A stretch of 64,000 bases of DNA from Micractinium sp. NFX-FRZ (GCA_029339195.1 JAPTJF010000034.1:180008-244007); one strand, 5' to 3'. Shown: positions 38,261 to 50,536, numbered from the stretch's first letter. The notes: a model not told the origin generated them from the sequence alone. Made by a program: numbers and translations.

Positions 38261-38767
38261 AGCGCCAGTTGCTGGCCCTGCCTGTGCTGCTGCCTTGGTG
38301 GGCATTTGACCCTCCATCGGTGTAACGGTGCCACCATCCCCGGGGGCCGGCCCTGCCTGCGATGCGGCGCTGGCAGGCCTGCCTTCGAGTGGCGCTCTGC
38401 CAGGCGCAGAGGCGGGCTGAAGCCATGTTGGGTTGAAGCCAGGCCCCAACACTGCATGCTGCCCGGTGTGCTGAGCGCCCGCAGGAGCTGTGAGCCTGAA
38501 GTGGAAGGACGGGTAGCAGTAGAGGCCCTGCATAGGTGGGGAGGGCGGGCGTGAGCACAGCAGCGCTGTCTCCAGGTACAGTAGGGGTGCCTTAGGATCG
38601 ACATGGGGCGTGCGTGAATCGTTTGCGAGCGCTTGTGGTGCACAAAGCCGAGGGGCGTGCGGCACTGGCTGGGCTCTCACCACCAGCAGTGTTAAGCAGA
38701 TAATATTCACGCCTAGGCTCCAGCGTGCCACGAGGCGGCTGGAATCCGTGCCATGAAGCTCAAGCAT
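34809..38767 (-). CDS. GT90/CAP10 family O-glycosyltransferase B (type II membrane protein), 530 aa
   Basis: Nine phase-consistent exons: 38767-38681, 38527-38019, 37728-37561, 37116-37003, 36555-36433, 36210-35985, 35560-35530, 35381-35194, 34955-34809 (TGA 34809-34811). The start MLELHGTDSSRLVARWSLGV runs into the hydrophobic anchor NIICLTLLV. The stem includes a polyglutamine tract of about 17 residues (CTG run at 38207-38259 on plus). The catalytic domain has FKYTMNLDGIGCSTRFQKLL, TVIKQDTQMEEFYHAALKPW and IGQNSHRFAHEHLNEEGRLC, as in GT90-A, so it should be a Golgi/ER UDP-sugar transferase of the Rumi type. The cDNA length is slightly greater than GT90-A because of the stem. It is a tandem paralogue of GT90-A with partly different intron positions. 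Confidence 0.92.
38207..38259 (-). repeat. CAG (polyglutamine) repeat in GT90-B exon 2
   Basis: About 17 uninterrupted CAG codons on the coding strand, in the luminal stem region. Confidence 0.97.
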
Positions 38768-40313
38768 GGCTGTTGATGCGCCTGCAGAGCAGTGAAGGGA
38801 ACGCGGCGCCAGGAGGGAGTTGATGCGAAAACATCTCAGGACTGCTGCGCACCAAGGCAGCGCAAGCCCAACCTCCGCCGCTAACCCAGGCCTGGCCTGG
38901 GTTGGCCACAGGCAGCAGCGCCGGCCTGCAATCAACGCAGGCTGCAGCAGGGCCTGCCTGCCGCCCGCCGTGTTCTGCCCACCGCCACTGCCCCACTGGA
39001 GGGGCTCACAACTGCGCGCCCAGAGTTGGGGGCCGTGGCTCAGCTTCTCGCGTCTGCAGGTACGTCCCTTGAGTGGCGGGTTCAGCAGCGTGTGGGCAGC
39101 TGAAAGCACACGGCGGGCGGAAGCCTCCGGGGGCACCTTGCACCCGTGCGGCGGCGGCGGCGCGGCGGCGGCGGCGGCGCACCCTGTATGTGGAAGCACC
39201 ACAGGGGGGGGGGGGGGCAAGCTGACCCGCTACACTCGTCACGCCTCGTACGCAGACCTTATTTCAGAGCGGCGCCGGAGAGTCTTCAAGGGGTCACATG
39301 AGCGCTCAACAATGTGCCACCTCCCCACAGCTCTTCTACCTACCTGGTGTCCAGAATGCTTGCTGACAAGCGCCCAGGTATCTGTATGCACACGTTGAAG
39401 CAGGCCGGTGCCCCGCAGGGCTTCCTGAGAACCGGGAGCCCTGCCGTACCGCCTCTCCGAATGAAGCACGCGCGCTACTGAGTTGTAGATATTGGCTACT
39501 CTAACGTAATGCGCAGCCCACAGAACCCCTGAACTCAAACCGTGCCCGTGCGCCCCGTACCATGCTTGCACCGCTGGCGCCGCACAGCCATGGACGGCAA
39601 CCATGTGGACGGCAACCATGTTCCTCCAACCATCTCATGAGCACGGTGATCCTAAATGCCAACAGGACCCTGTGTGCAATAGCTTGCTCTGAAAAATAAG
39701 GGGTCACTGCGTCTGGAGGAATACTCCAGCGGCTGTTGCTGCGGCAACAGCAGGTATGGGGCCAGGCGCTGCCTTGGCAAGAGCCCCTGCGGCGCTCTCA
39801 CACCCCTTGGCACAGAGGAAGTGCGTGACGCTCATGGGGCCAATGGCTCACGGGGGTGGGGACCCATCACTCGTTCCAGATCCAGCAAGAGGTGTACAGG
39901 GCAGGGCAGGCTGGGAGTCCGCTGGCCAGCAGGGGATGCTGCGTGTGTCACAGCACCGTTTGGCCTCTGCACCGCAGCCATGCGGTCGCTCGCCCACCGC
40001 ACACCATGCAGGCACACTTGCTCAAAGCTTCCCATGTCACTGAGGAAGGGGGGTGCAGTCTATCCCAATGGCAAGTTCCTGGTGTCACATCAGTCGATAG
40101 CGAGACAAGTAGTAGATAAATAGCAGTGGACGGCAGGTGATGGGCTTGCATAGCATGCGCCACCAGCAGTTGGATAGGTGGTAAGTGGGAGGGCAGGGAA
40201 CAGAGGCGATGACGGAGAGAACGTGGGAGGAGACCCAAGCAGCCAAGCGTGCATTGAAGTTTCTCAGGCTGCACAGTACACACGGCTGAGACTTCCGAAA
40301 AGATGCATGGTGG
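38768..40313. other. Intergenic region upstream of GT90-B, no gene seen
   Basis: This 1.5-kb spacer lies between the GT90-B start and the FkbM stop. It includes a GCG-rich stretch and a 13-base G run near 39206-39219. Open frames are short and unrecognised. Confidence 0.45.
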
Positions 40314-42521
40314 TCAAGCGACTGCAGGCCGCGTGCCGGGCAGTGAGAAAATGATGTTCACGTTGACGGCCGTGCCATCCACCAGCGCCTGCCTGGCCTC
40401 AGCAGTTGAAATGTCGTTGCGAGGCGACAAGGTGTCCACCGCATCAATGGCTTCCACAGGCAGCTCTGGCCGTACATGCCCCCAATCCACCGCTGTTGCA
40501 GTGTACCCAAGGTCGTGCAGCGTGGACAGCATGTCCGTGAGCCCCTCTTTTGTGTAGCCAGGTGAGAACTCCATCGTGATGTGCCGCGGCCTGTGGGTCT
40601 TGAAAAGCTGGGGGGCAGAGGCAACCGCCTGCGGCTCCCGCCCCTCAACATCAATCTGCAGGAAGGTGAGGGAGTGGGTGGAGAGAGTAAGATGGCGACG
40701 ACACAGCGGACGGTGAGCACGGTAACGAGGCGGCTCGTGAAGACGGAACAGGGGGCAAAGGAGGGTGGGGGCTGAGGGTGGGAGAGCAGCAGTTGAACTT
40801 GCTGTTATTGTACAGGAAGGTGGAAGCTGAACTCCTGCTCAGCCCCCGCCTGGACTGCTGGTGGCCCACGCCCAAGCAGCAATGCTCAGGCCGCTGCGCG
40901 GCTGTCATTACCTCCGCTCTCCCTGTCCTCCAACCTTGTCCAACAGCCTTTTCCACCCAGCGCCGCATGCACACTGCTAGCGCTGTCCCTGCTTGAACCC
41001 CGGACGGCCGTTACCTCAGTCACAGGCCAGCATACATCATGGACCGACCTTCTGGCCCAGCGTAGCATTGCATCCTACCCACCTCATCGTCGCCCCTCCC
41101 CCAACCCCCACCCCTACCGACCACCTCACCCTGCATTCACCTCCATCTGGATAACCCAAACGGCTCTTCCCCCTTCATGCCGTCTCGATACTCCCCTTCA
41201 GCCCTTTCCCCCGCAAGCACGTCAGCCGCCCCCCAACCACCTTCATCATGCATACTCCAGGGTCGAGGGGCAGTGGCTCCAGCGGGTGCGGCAGTCGCGC
41301 CGCCGCCTCTGCTGCTTCGCCCAAAATGTCATCAAGCCGGCGCTGCTCCACGGTGATGAGGTTGCCGCCGACTGCCTCGACGCCTTCTGTGACTCTCGCC
41401 GTGCCAAAGGCTCCCTGGGTGGGCACCGCCATCTCTATTGCCCTGGCCTCCATGCCCACTGCATATGGCATGACCACGCCGCGGTCTTGCAGAGCCGGGT
41501 TGAGCGCCACGTTGGCGAGCAGGATGGCGCGGAAGCTGGGGACAGGCTCCACAGCCACAAAGCTGCATCCGAGGCTTGCTCCCAGCAGGGAGTACTGCAG
41601 GCATGGGGCACGTGAACATGTGAGGAGGCATGAGGCGTCATTGTGAGCATGGCATCAGTGCCTTCCCCAGCTTCAGGCAACATGGTGCGCCTAGCAGCGC
41701 ACTCTGCACGTTCATGGGGGCGGCAAGCAGCACATGGATGGGGGATTCGAACCCTCAAGGTGGGCGGAGAGTACAGGCATTGCACAGTCCACACGCAGCC
41801 GGGATTCGCGTCGTGCTGATGGCACTGCAGCAGGCAGGCTGACAGGCGGGTGATCAGCTGTTGCCAGCCTGCACAACACCCTCGACAGGTGGATGGCGAA
41901 CGAGACAGGCGGAGCTGGCTAGCAGGCAGGCGTGCTCGCCTGCCCGCCTCGACCTGCTCCTGCCGCAAACAAGCACAGACAGGAGCTCTGCAGCCCCTCA
42001 AGTTGCGTGTGGCACTCACATATCCCAAGTGTGACCCCACATCTAGCACCGAGCCGCCAGCTGCGCAACAGTCGCGCATCAGGTGCACCCAGGCCGCAGT
42101 CAGCCCCGGCTCCAGCGCTCGAATGCTGGTGTTGCGCAGCTGGAAAGAGTCATCATCTTGCAGGATGCTGGCGTAGACGAAGGGTGGTGCGGGAGGCGCG
42201 CTGACGTTGCAGATGTGGAGCTCCAGAGGGGCAGCAGCCAGCAGCGGATGCTGCGGCCGGGCAGCGGCGGCCTTGGCGCCTTGTGCTGGCAGGGCGGCGG
42301 CGGATGGGGCCCCGCTGCTGCGCTGCTGCTCGCCCCAGAGGCTGTTCCACTCCTTACCACCAATGAAACAGAGCAACCCGACAAGGGCGGGCACGGTAAA
42401 GCCAGGCAGGGCCTCCCTGCAAAAGGTTAATGGGGAGAGTGGGACACGCTGCGGGAACCGGCGGCTTTTGACTGGCTTCAACGGCGCAGTATGCACACCT
42501 TGAACGCCGCACAAACCGCAT
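40314..42521 (-). CDS. FkbM-family SAM-dependent methyltransferase with signal anchor, 371 aa
   Basis: Four exons: 42521-42499, 42416-42020, 41594-41241, 40655-40314 (TGA 40314-40316). The 23-base first exon is inferred from phase: it gives MRFVRRS, then a hydrophobic segment (FTVPALVGLLCFIGG) in exon 2, a plausible type II anchor. The methyltransferase fold shows GGSVLDVGSHLGYYSLLGAS (SAM-binding motif I), FVAVEPVPSF, and CMMKIDVEGREPQA, the latter being the conserved lysine-ile-asp-val-glu-gly element of FkbM proteins. The family O-methylates sugars or polyketides. With two GT90 genes upstream on the same strand, a role in methylating secreted or wall glycans is a reasonable inference, not shown. 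Joins are clean; the first exon is the least certain. Confidence 0.88.
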
Positions 42522-43852
42522 TGAACCCGCTCGGGGCAACCGGCACAGCAAATCGTGGGCGCGCGTAAAACAACTCCTCCAACTCCCAAAATGTTAGCTG
42601 CGACGTGTATGAACTGAAAAAGAAGAAGGCATGACGCACAGCTGGTGGCTAGGGTCAGTTGAGGAGATGCGCCGGCGGCCGGCTTTCTTGCCGCCGCCGC
42701 TGCCGCCGGCGGACCCTCCCCACTGGGTGCGACATCCGTTCTTGCCTGGGTCCGGCGGGTGCTGCCTATGTGGTCCATACAGAGGTTCTCTCAAACATGA
42801 CTCAACGTGCAGAACTTGCCCTATGAAGGCAGCGTGCCAAACAGCCACGTGAGGGCGACGCTGCCACCGCAACCCAGCCACCCAGGCCCTGGGAGGCTCA
42901 TGGAGAAGACTTGCCATCAGTGCATTGTTGAAGGACCCACCGATGAGAGTGCAACATCACATGCAGTGCACTGCCCAAGCGAGGGTTTGGTTTCCTTCTG
43001 CACCCTGACACCGCAAGGGAATTATGTGTAGGTAGAGAGTGTTGTTTTGGTAAAGGGGCAGCCAAGGGGGCCATGGCATGACATGGCGCCGCCGGCGAGA
43101 CTGGAAGTTTAATGGAAGCTGGCCTCCCAAATGGCATTAGGGGACCCCACGATTGCACCCAAAAACTTAGAGGTGATTGACAATGCACACACCAACGTGC
43201 CGCCAGTGGCGTACGGTGTGCTGGCCCCTCAACCGCCCATCTAAGGCCGCCATCCTGGCGCGCCACATCAAGTATATCAGCCATCACAAGCAGTGCGCAC
43301 TCAGCCCATAAATATCTCAGTGCCTCTCCAACGTCTCAATTATCATCTCATTTAGCTCGCTTCATGATGCCTGATCGGTTCACTGCTCGTAAAGAGCGTG
43401 CTGGCAAGGGAGGGGACTGGCGCACTGACTTTACACCACGGCAGCTGGATGGACAGACACAAACGATCATGAGAATGCATACGGGTTGGCCCATTGGAGC
43501 CTGTGTCAGTCACAGGTGTGCATTGGAGGGGAATTGAAGGGAGAGGGGGTCAGGTGGACGTCGCGAGGAACACTGGCGCGTGGCAAGTTGAAACGAAAAG
43601 GTTGAATGAAGGCTCCTGGAGCCACGCAGGGCGCAGGTGCACTGTCACTACGGTAGTGGCACCGCGCCCGAGGCTCAGCGTAAGACAGACCCATGTTGAT
43701 ACCCAGCCGCTTGCACCCCAGGAGGTCCAGCAGCGCTGCCTGGAAGGTGGCCTGCATCGTGAAGAAGGGCTCTCTCTACCAGCACACTCCCCAGCTCAGC
43801 AGGGTGTCCTCTGGCTGTGTACCGGTGGCGCGGTGCTGCTCCAGCTGCACCC
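42522..43852. other. Intergenic spacer, no gene seen
   Basis: This contains the FkbM promoter and the 3' UTR of the cohesin gene. No open frame with a recognisable product. Confidence 0.45.
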
Positions 43853-46800
43853 CTACAGGTATTCGCCCCGGCTCAGCATGATGTCTCCAAACGGCTCCTG
43901 CTGCTCAGCTTCCAGGAAGCCGTGGGAGCGGGTGACTGCGGGAGGAGGCAGGGCAGGAGGAGAAGAGCAGACGACAGTCGGCGGCAGGACCGTCATTAGC
44001 AGAGGGGTAGGGCACATGGGCTCGCTGCCCGACAGGCAGATGGCAGGCGGCAGCAGCAGTACGAGCCACCAGGCAAGGGGGGCGGACCCCCACCACCCTG
44101 CACTGGGCTGCATCCACATGCCACCCCTCTGCCTGCGCCTGCACAACTCCCTGCCCCAACAGCTGGGTAAACAGCTTGGCTGCGTCCATGCAACCGCCCT
44201 GCCACCCACCGACTACGACCAACTCTTTCACCAATCTATGACTACAGTATGCGCTTCAGAGAAGCTGTGCCTGACCCAGTCACCACACCCCAGGACAAAG
44301 ACATTGGCTGCGTCCACGCGGCTTCCCTGCGTATCAGTCAGCCCAAAATAACCACCCAGAAGCAGCGCAACTCACCCAGGACCTGATAGAACAGTTTGGC
44401 CGCGTCCATGCGGCTCAGCCGGTCGGCCATGTCAAACAGGCTGAGGTGGCATGCGCCCTCCTGGCTGGCCCCCGCCTCCTCGCCCAGCTGGCTCTCGGCG
44501 GCATCAAAGCGCCCGCGCATGACGCTGCAGCAGTTGACAGGTAAACGGCGATGTAAGAGTGAAGTTGCAGCTGGCTTTCAGCGGCAGCGAAGCGCCCACG
44601 TGTCATGCTGCACACGGCAAGCCTCGGGGAGGCCAGGGTGGGAATGGGGAGGCAGGTTTTTGTGGCGGCGGACAGGGCTGGCTGGCGCTGGCAGGCAGTC
44701 TGGGGAGTTCCGCACAGAGCCAGTTGGCAAAAACATACAAGCTGCTCCCCACCCACCCGATGAATGCCAGCGTCTGGCGGTTGAGGTTGTCGCCCATGGG
44801 GGCGCCCGGCAGCGCCCCCACCGCCTGCGTAGGCCCAGAGGCCTCCAGCAGCTCGAATTGCGTGAGGCCGTTGGGGCCTGTGCCCGTGCCGGTAAAGTCT
44901 TCATCACCCTGCATGTGGGACGGTGCAGAGAGCAACCGATGGAAGAAAGATTGCCTGCAAGGCCGCGAGGCCTCCAGCAGCTGGAGCTAGGGTGAGGCCT
45001 GTGACGTAGGGGCCACTGCCCAGTGGCGTCCTCATCGGCCTCGGTGGTGGGAGGTGAGCGGACAGCACAGACGCCAGTGGCGGGGGCAGTGAGCATCACG
45101 AGGGCTGAGCGGGCAGGGAGCAGCGCCGGAGAGGATACAACAGCATGCTGCAACAGACAGCGATGATAGGTGCACAGGCTGGTTGTGGGGCAGCCGCGCC
45201 AGCATCCTGCCCTGTTCTTGCAAGGTATCTGCTTGCCCTGCCACAAGCCCATGCATCCATCCTACTCTCGCCTCGCTACCCTCTGCCCCACAACCCACCG
45301 TGCGCCGGCGCTTGCGGCCGCCGCCTGCCTCCCCCTCCTCCTGCCCCTCCAGGTAGAGCTCGTCCTCTCCCACAGCTGGCAGCATGGCCCCCAGGTCGGC
45401 GCCGCCCTCGGGCCCCTCCAGCAGATCTGACAGCCGCCCCGCGCTGCGCCGCTCAGAAGACCTGCCAGCGGGCAAGCACAGGGAGAGTATGGGTCAGCTG
45501 CAGTGGCCACACCGCGGAAGGGGGGCTGCCATCGCCCAGTGCACGTCCAAAATGCAGCCCAGCCCAGCACAACGTGAAGCCCGGTCCGAGCATGCAGCAA
45601 TGGGTCCCTCTCTCTCTGTCCTGCCCATAACCCGCCCACACCCCCAACCCCACCCCAACCCCACTCACTGTTTTCAAGCCAACCGAAAGTCAGGCTTCCA
45701 ACCGATCCATCAAAACTGTTTGATTGATTGATTTGTTGCCCACCGGCGTCCCAGACTCAACACCCCACCAGTGAACCCCTCACTCACTGAGCGGCACTTC
45801 TGGCAAGCCAACCCCGACTTGAAAGTTCAGCTCTCAACCAACATCAAATCCCCTACCCTGGCCCCACCACCGCCCCCTCACTTCTCTGAAGCCAGCCCCG
45901 ACTCGGAATCCCGGCGCAGCGGCTGGCTGGATGCGCGTTTGTTTGCGCGTCGCCCCGCCAGGGCCCCCGCCTCCAGAAGTGAGCCAGGGGCGGAGCCGGG
46001 GGTGAGGCCCAGCTGGAAGAAGGCCTCGCCCCCAGGCCCGCCCTGCGTGCTGTTCAGCGCGGCACGCAGCCTGCAGACAGGAGGTTGGGGAGGGGAGGGG
46101 GTCGCAGGGTGGAAGGGGGTGGGACCTCAGACTCAGGCAGGGTGGTCCAGGACAGGGCCAGGCACACGAGGCAGCCGGGCAGCATCCTGCACACTGAACG
46201 GCGGGCATTCAGGCTGTGCTGGCGTCACTCGCCTTTAATGCTTCCTGCAGTACAGTTCAGAACAGCCCAGTCGCCCAAGCCTGATCATCCATCCCAACAC
46301 TCACCGCTCCGTCTCCACATCCTCCTCCTCCTCCGAGGCCCCGCTGAGCGCGGCCCGGGCCGCGGCCGCGGTGCGTCGCTGGAAGGGGTTGCCCCCGTTG
46401 CCGCCGGCGCCGTAGGGGTCCTCTCCGCCATACCCTCCTATGCCGCCCTCCTCCCCCAGGGGCGGCTCCCCTGCAAAGCCGTAATCCCCAAACCCATGGC
46501 CATCCATCCCAGCGAGGCCGCCCTCCTCCGCCCGCAGGGGCGCCTCTGGGTGCCCCTCCTCGCTGGCGACGCGCCCGCCGCGCCCGCCGGCTGCTGCTGC
46601 AACCTCATCAAGGTACCGCTCCTGCTCCTCCAGGTAATCCTCCCCCTCGGCGGCTGCGCCGCCCTTGGCCTTCTCTGCAGGTCAGGTAAGGGGGCAGGCA
46701 CGGAGGGAGGCGGCCACGCAACGGGTTGGTGCAGCGCAGGGCAGGGGTGCGAGAGGGCGTGCAAGCGGGTGCATGTGCGGGCACCAAGAAGTTGCAGAGG

Positions 46801-49800
46801 CAGCTTCTGCGCCGTTTCAACAACGCTGCCCTCTCGCACCCTGCACTGCAGGCAGCCCCCCGGCAGACTTCCGTGACCTGAGCCGCCTCCTCTTGCACAA
46901 AGCACCCCCGCGCCGGCTGCCTGCTGGGCTGGACAGCGTGGCGCCGCCCCACCCCCCACCCCACCTCATTCACTCACTGGTGCGCGGCCGGCCTGCTGGG
47001 CTTGGGAGCGTTGCGCTGCGCATGAAGAGCTCCATGAGCTCAGCGGGCCAGGCGCCACCTGGAGTGAAGCGTGGGCGCAGCACAGTGGTTTGCATCATCA
47101 GGTTGTGTTGTGGGGCTGAACACCTCCCTCATTGAGCCAGGAACCACCGGGCATGGGCAGCGGCGAGGGCACAACGCAGCAGGCAGTCGCGCGTCAACAG
47201 GGTGTCGGCCCCCCTTGTTCATGTCCTGCCGCACCCACCCGGCATGGAGGCCGCGGTGGCGGGGCCCACAGCCAGCGCTGACTTGGTACCAGCGGGCACC
47301 TGGGTGCCGGTGCCGGTGCCGGTGCGGCCGGGCGTGGGGGGCACGATGGCGCGCTGGGGGCGAGGCACCAGCAGGTCGGAGTGGTTGGCCATCCACTCGC
47401 GGTACTCCTGCATGGGGCAGACAGGAGGAGGGAGGCAGAGAGTGGATGGCAGCACAGGTGAGCGGGGAAGGCACTAGGCAGTTCAAAGAGTGCTCTGTTC
47501 CCCACTTTCGGCACCCTGCAGGAAGCGGAGGTAGATGGGTTAAGGAAGACTGACATAGTTGCGACCTAGGGCGATGAAGCACCAGCAGCCGGGCCTCACA
47601 CTGCTGAAGCTGCTGTGCTGCCTGAACAACCCTACCTGCTCAGCCTGGATCGTTGTCAATGCCTTAAGTGTCCCCTTTGCACTGCCCAGCCCCTCGCACC
47701 TACCAACCCTAGGCGCACATGTGTCACACACCAAACCCCCACCTCCTCTTACCCTGCCGCGGATCTGCAGGGTGTCGATGTCGTCTACAGTTGCCTTGGC
47801 CCGCCTGCCCCTGCCCTTGCCCTTGCGTTTGGTCACCGGGGCGGCCCCCTTTGAGCCGTCGCTGCGCTCGGAGGACACCTGAGGCGTCTGGCTGCCGGGC
47901 ACGTGCTGCTGCGGCGGCACCTGGCCCTCCTCCAGCGGCAGCATGTCCTCGCCCAGCCCTGCAGGGGTGGGCAGGGCACGATGTGAAGTAACTGTTGATG
48001 AACGGCTCTACCTGACGCAGCAAGTCCGCTCCTCCCCTTTCACCATCTTATACCCACAAGAGCAACTTCACCAGAACGCACAGGGACGAATCTGCATCTG
48101 CATGCGGCGAGCCTTCTGCACTTCCTGTCTAACCGGGGCTGCCCCTTGCTCAACTCCCACACATCTCAAACTCACCTGAAGGCACAGGGAAGAGGTCTGC
48201 GTCCGCATATGGCGGCTCCGGGGCGCCGCCGCTCAGTGCAGGGCCGCCGCCAAGCCCCAGGAACTCCATGCCAGGCAGGTCCAGGTCGGGCACCATGAAC
48301 GTCTCGGGGCCGTCCCTGCGGCGGTGGAACCAAGTACGAGGGCGAGAGAAAATAGCTCTTGACAGGAAACGGGAGGTGTATTTCGAGCAGCATAACGTGT
48401 GATAGCCGTCCCTGTCAAGAGGGGAGATCGCGCGGAAAGAAGGAACATGTGGGTGGTGAGAAAGGAGGGGTGGCAGGCGGGCAGAGAGAGACAAGCACAT
48501 GCAGCGCTACCCGCTACGCCCCAAGCCTCCTACCTGCCCTCTGCTCCCCTTACCCAACATTCGGACTCCCTGCCCCTCCCACTCTTTTGCATGAGCTCCA
48601 GATCAAGCCTGAGCATTCCAGCCACATCAAGGCACTCCTCATCTAGCTCCCCCTCTGCGGCCCCTCCTCCCAGCCAGCAGTAGCCCAAACCCTGCCCCCT
48701 GCCTCCTCACATGAGATCCAGGTCGTGGCGGGGCAGCCCAGCCACGTTCAGCTCCACATCCAGGTCACCCTCCTCTGCCCCCAGCAGCAGCCCTCGCCCG
48801 CCGCGGCCATGGCCTGCACCGCTGCCGCCCGCATGCGCCTCGCTGCCGCTTGCGTCACCGCTGGCCACGGCGGCGGCACCGCGCCGCCCCTTGTGCTGCC
48901 GCGATGGGCCGGCGGCGCCGCTGCTGGCCTCGGGGCCATCTGGCAGGGAGGGCATCACAAACAGGCCCTCGCCCAGCTGCAAGGGAAGTAGGGGCAGGAG
49001 ACACAAAGTCACGGGCAGGGGGCAAGGCAGCTGGGGCGGGCCAGGCAGCGTGGGAGGCTGGGCAACACTTCAAAGGATGCCGGGGGTGCCCCACCGGCTC
49101 CTCTCCCCCCATCACCACTTCCCTCAGCAAGCAGCATGTTCATCAACCAGGCCGCCAAATCCCTGGCCTGCACCTGCACCTGCACCTTGCATTGCCCAGC
49201 ACTGCATGCAAACATGCACTCCGTCCTACAGGAGCATCTAGAAATGATAGATACCCCCGCAGTGCCGCACCTCAACCGCCAGTGAACGCCCTCCCTCACC
49301 GCCCGTGCCCACCTGGCTGGCGCCGCCGCCCCCCTCGCTGATGGCCTGGGTTGGGAACTGCGGGAACAGCTCTCCAAGGTTCAGCAGCTGCATGTCTCCT
49401 GTGAGGGGCAGCGTGATGGCCTCCTCACGCGCCGCCCGCTTGCCCTCGCCAAGCACGGCCTTTGGGGCGGAGGCGTCGGCGCCGCCCTCGCCGCCAGCCG
49501 CGTCCAGCGCGCGCAAGCGGCGCTGCACGAGGGCAGGTTTGTGGGAGGGGTGCTTGGAATGGTGAGGGAAATTGAAGAGGTGCACGGTAGTGGGTCGTGT
49601 CAAGTGGTTACACGCATTTCCGTGTAAATGTGCTCAAAGTAGACCTCCTGCCTGCCCTCCGCACTCCCTCCCCCACGCTCACCATACGCAACCGCTTGTG
49701 ACTCACGCCCTCGCCAGCATTTGTTGCGCCTTCCCCCAGCAGATGAATTTGCTTTCCGTTGACTTCCCTGCCTTACCGCCGTCCAACCACCTCCCAGACT

Positions 49801-50536
49801 CCCATCACCCAACTGCTCACTGCCCCCCTCTCACCAGCATCTCCTGCGCATCCTCGAGCAGGTACACCTGCTGGCGGGCGTGCACGATGACGATGCCCCC
49901 CACCAGGATGGCTTGCAGGCGCAGCGCCTGGGGCACCTCCGGGTCCATCACCTTCTTGCTGCACAAGGACAGGGAACAGTGGGGGCCCAAGAGTGAAGCA
50001 GCAGTTGGCATAGTGCAGAAGCGGGGTGTTGAAGCTTGGTTTGTGGGTGCTGGCGCGGCATGGCAGGGGAGCAGGGAGCAAGGCTTTTGGAAGCCGGTGC
50101 GAACACGAGGCAAGATCCAGGGCGGGAAATTGCTGGGGCGCAGGGGCTGTGATAGGTGCTTGGAGGTGGGTGTGATTGATAGGTGCTAGCAGCAGCACGG
50201 GGCTGCACACCACGGCATGCGTGAGGTGGGTGCTGGGCGGCAGCCGCCGCGGCCGCCTGCTGCCCGCCAGTGTCGCCGGATCGAGTGGTGGCACCCACCA
50301 GGCCTCTGTGACGTTGACTTGCATGATGCGTCCCTTGTTTAACTTCTTGCCGTGGGCAGCAATCCTGCAGGCATGGTGGACGAGGCACCAGGGTGTGTCG
50401 CAAGGTTGCGGACGGCGGCCACCGCGGGGGCGCTTTCGTTCAAACCGCCCGCAGGCGGCGGCGGCGGCAGCCAGCGTGCTCACCACACGGCGCCCAGGGC
50501 CGACTTGGTTTTGAGTAAGTCGTGTGACCAGAACAT
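43853..50536 (-). CDS. RAD21: Cohesin kleisin subunit, RAD21/SCC1 (or REC8) type, 806 aa
   Basis: Fifteen phase-matched exons: 50536-50484, 50364-50299, 49958-49835, 49522-49313, 48976-48711, 48315-48176, 47958-47753, 47407-47239, 47058-46978, 46674-46305, 46070-45882, 45461-45299, 44908-44757, 44524-44376, 43935-43853 (TAG 43853-43855). The N-terminal kleisin domain reads MFWSHDLLKTKSALGAVWIA, then CKKVMDPEVPQALRLQAILV and GGIVIVHARQQVYLLED, which binds SMC3. The C-terminal winged helix reads DAAKLFYQVLVTRSHGFLEA, then EQQEPFGDIMLSRGEYL, which binds SMC1. The middle is acidic, Gly-rich and low-complexity, as usual; E-x-x-R sites such as ETER (near the exon at 46305) could be separase sites, unproven. 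I cannot decide mitotic RAD21 against meiotic REC8 from sequence alone. Confidence 0.93.
44136..44425 (-). repeat. Triplicated donor end of a RAD21 exon
   Basis: The exon end at 44371-44425 (SRMDAAKLFYQVLG region) recurs in decayed form at about 44136-44195 and 44289-44332. Confidence 0.8.
44486..44615 (-). repeat. Duplicated acceptor end of RAD21 exon 14
   Basis: Real VMRGRFDAAESQL (44486-44530) and echo SMTRGRFAAAESQL (44570-44615), period about 83 bases. Confidence 0.92.
44835..45042 (-). repeat. Duplicated acceptor end of RAD21 exon 13
   Basis: Real 44835-44912 and echo 44964-45042; both contain GAGGCCTCCAGCAGCT and a following GTGAGGCC on the plus strand. Confidence 0.92.
45661..45925 (-). 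repeat. Triplicated donor end of RAD21 exon 11
   Basis: Copies at 45661-45705, 45781-45840 and the real one at 45873-45925 share ctcactg...aagccaacc..gact on the plus strand, period about 100-120 bases. Confidence 0.8.
46910..47022 (-). repeat. Duplicated donor end of RAD21 exon 9
   Basis: Echo 46910-46953 and real 46979-47022 share CTGCTGGGCTxGG and flanks. Confidence 0.8.
48590..48780 (-). repeat. Duplicated donor end of RAD21 exon 5
   Basis: Echo 48590-48660 and real 48709-48780 share ATGAGxTCCAG and CCAGCCAC on the plus strand. Confidence 0.75.

Noticed and set aside
37847..39220. 457-residue minus-strand open frame
   Set aside because: Only its central part is real (GT90-B exon 2, 38019-38527). 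The ends run through introns and intergenic DNA.
41735..41765. tRNA T-arm-like text (GATTCGAACC on plus, read on minus)
   Set aside because: No matching acceptor, D or anticodon arms around it, and it sits inside an FkbM intron.
42544..42605. Upstream FkbM exon in another frame (ELEELFYARPRFAV text)
   Set aside because: It looks protein-like but does not match the phase of the next exon, while a short exon starting at ATG 42519-42521 does.
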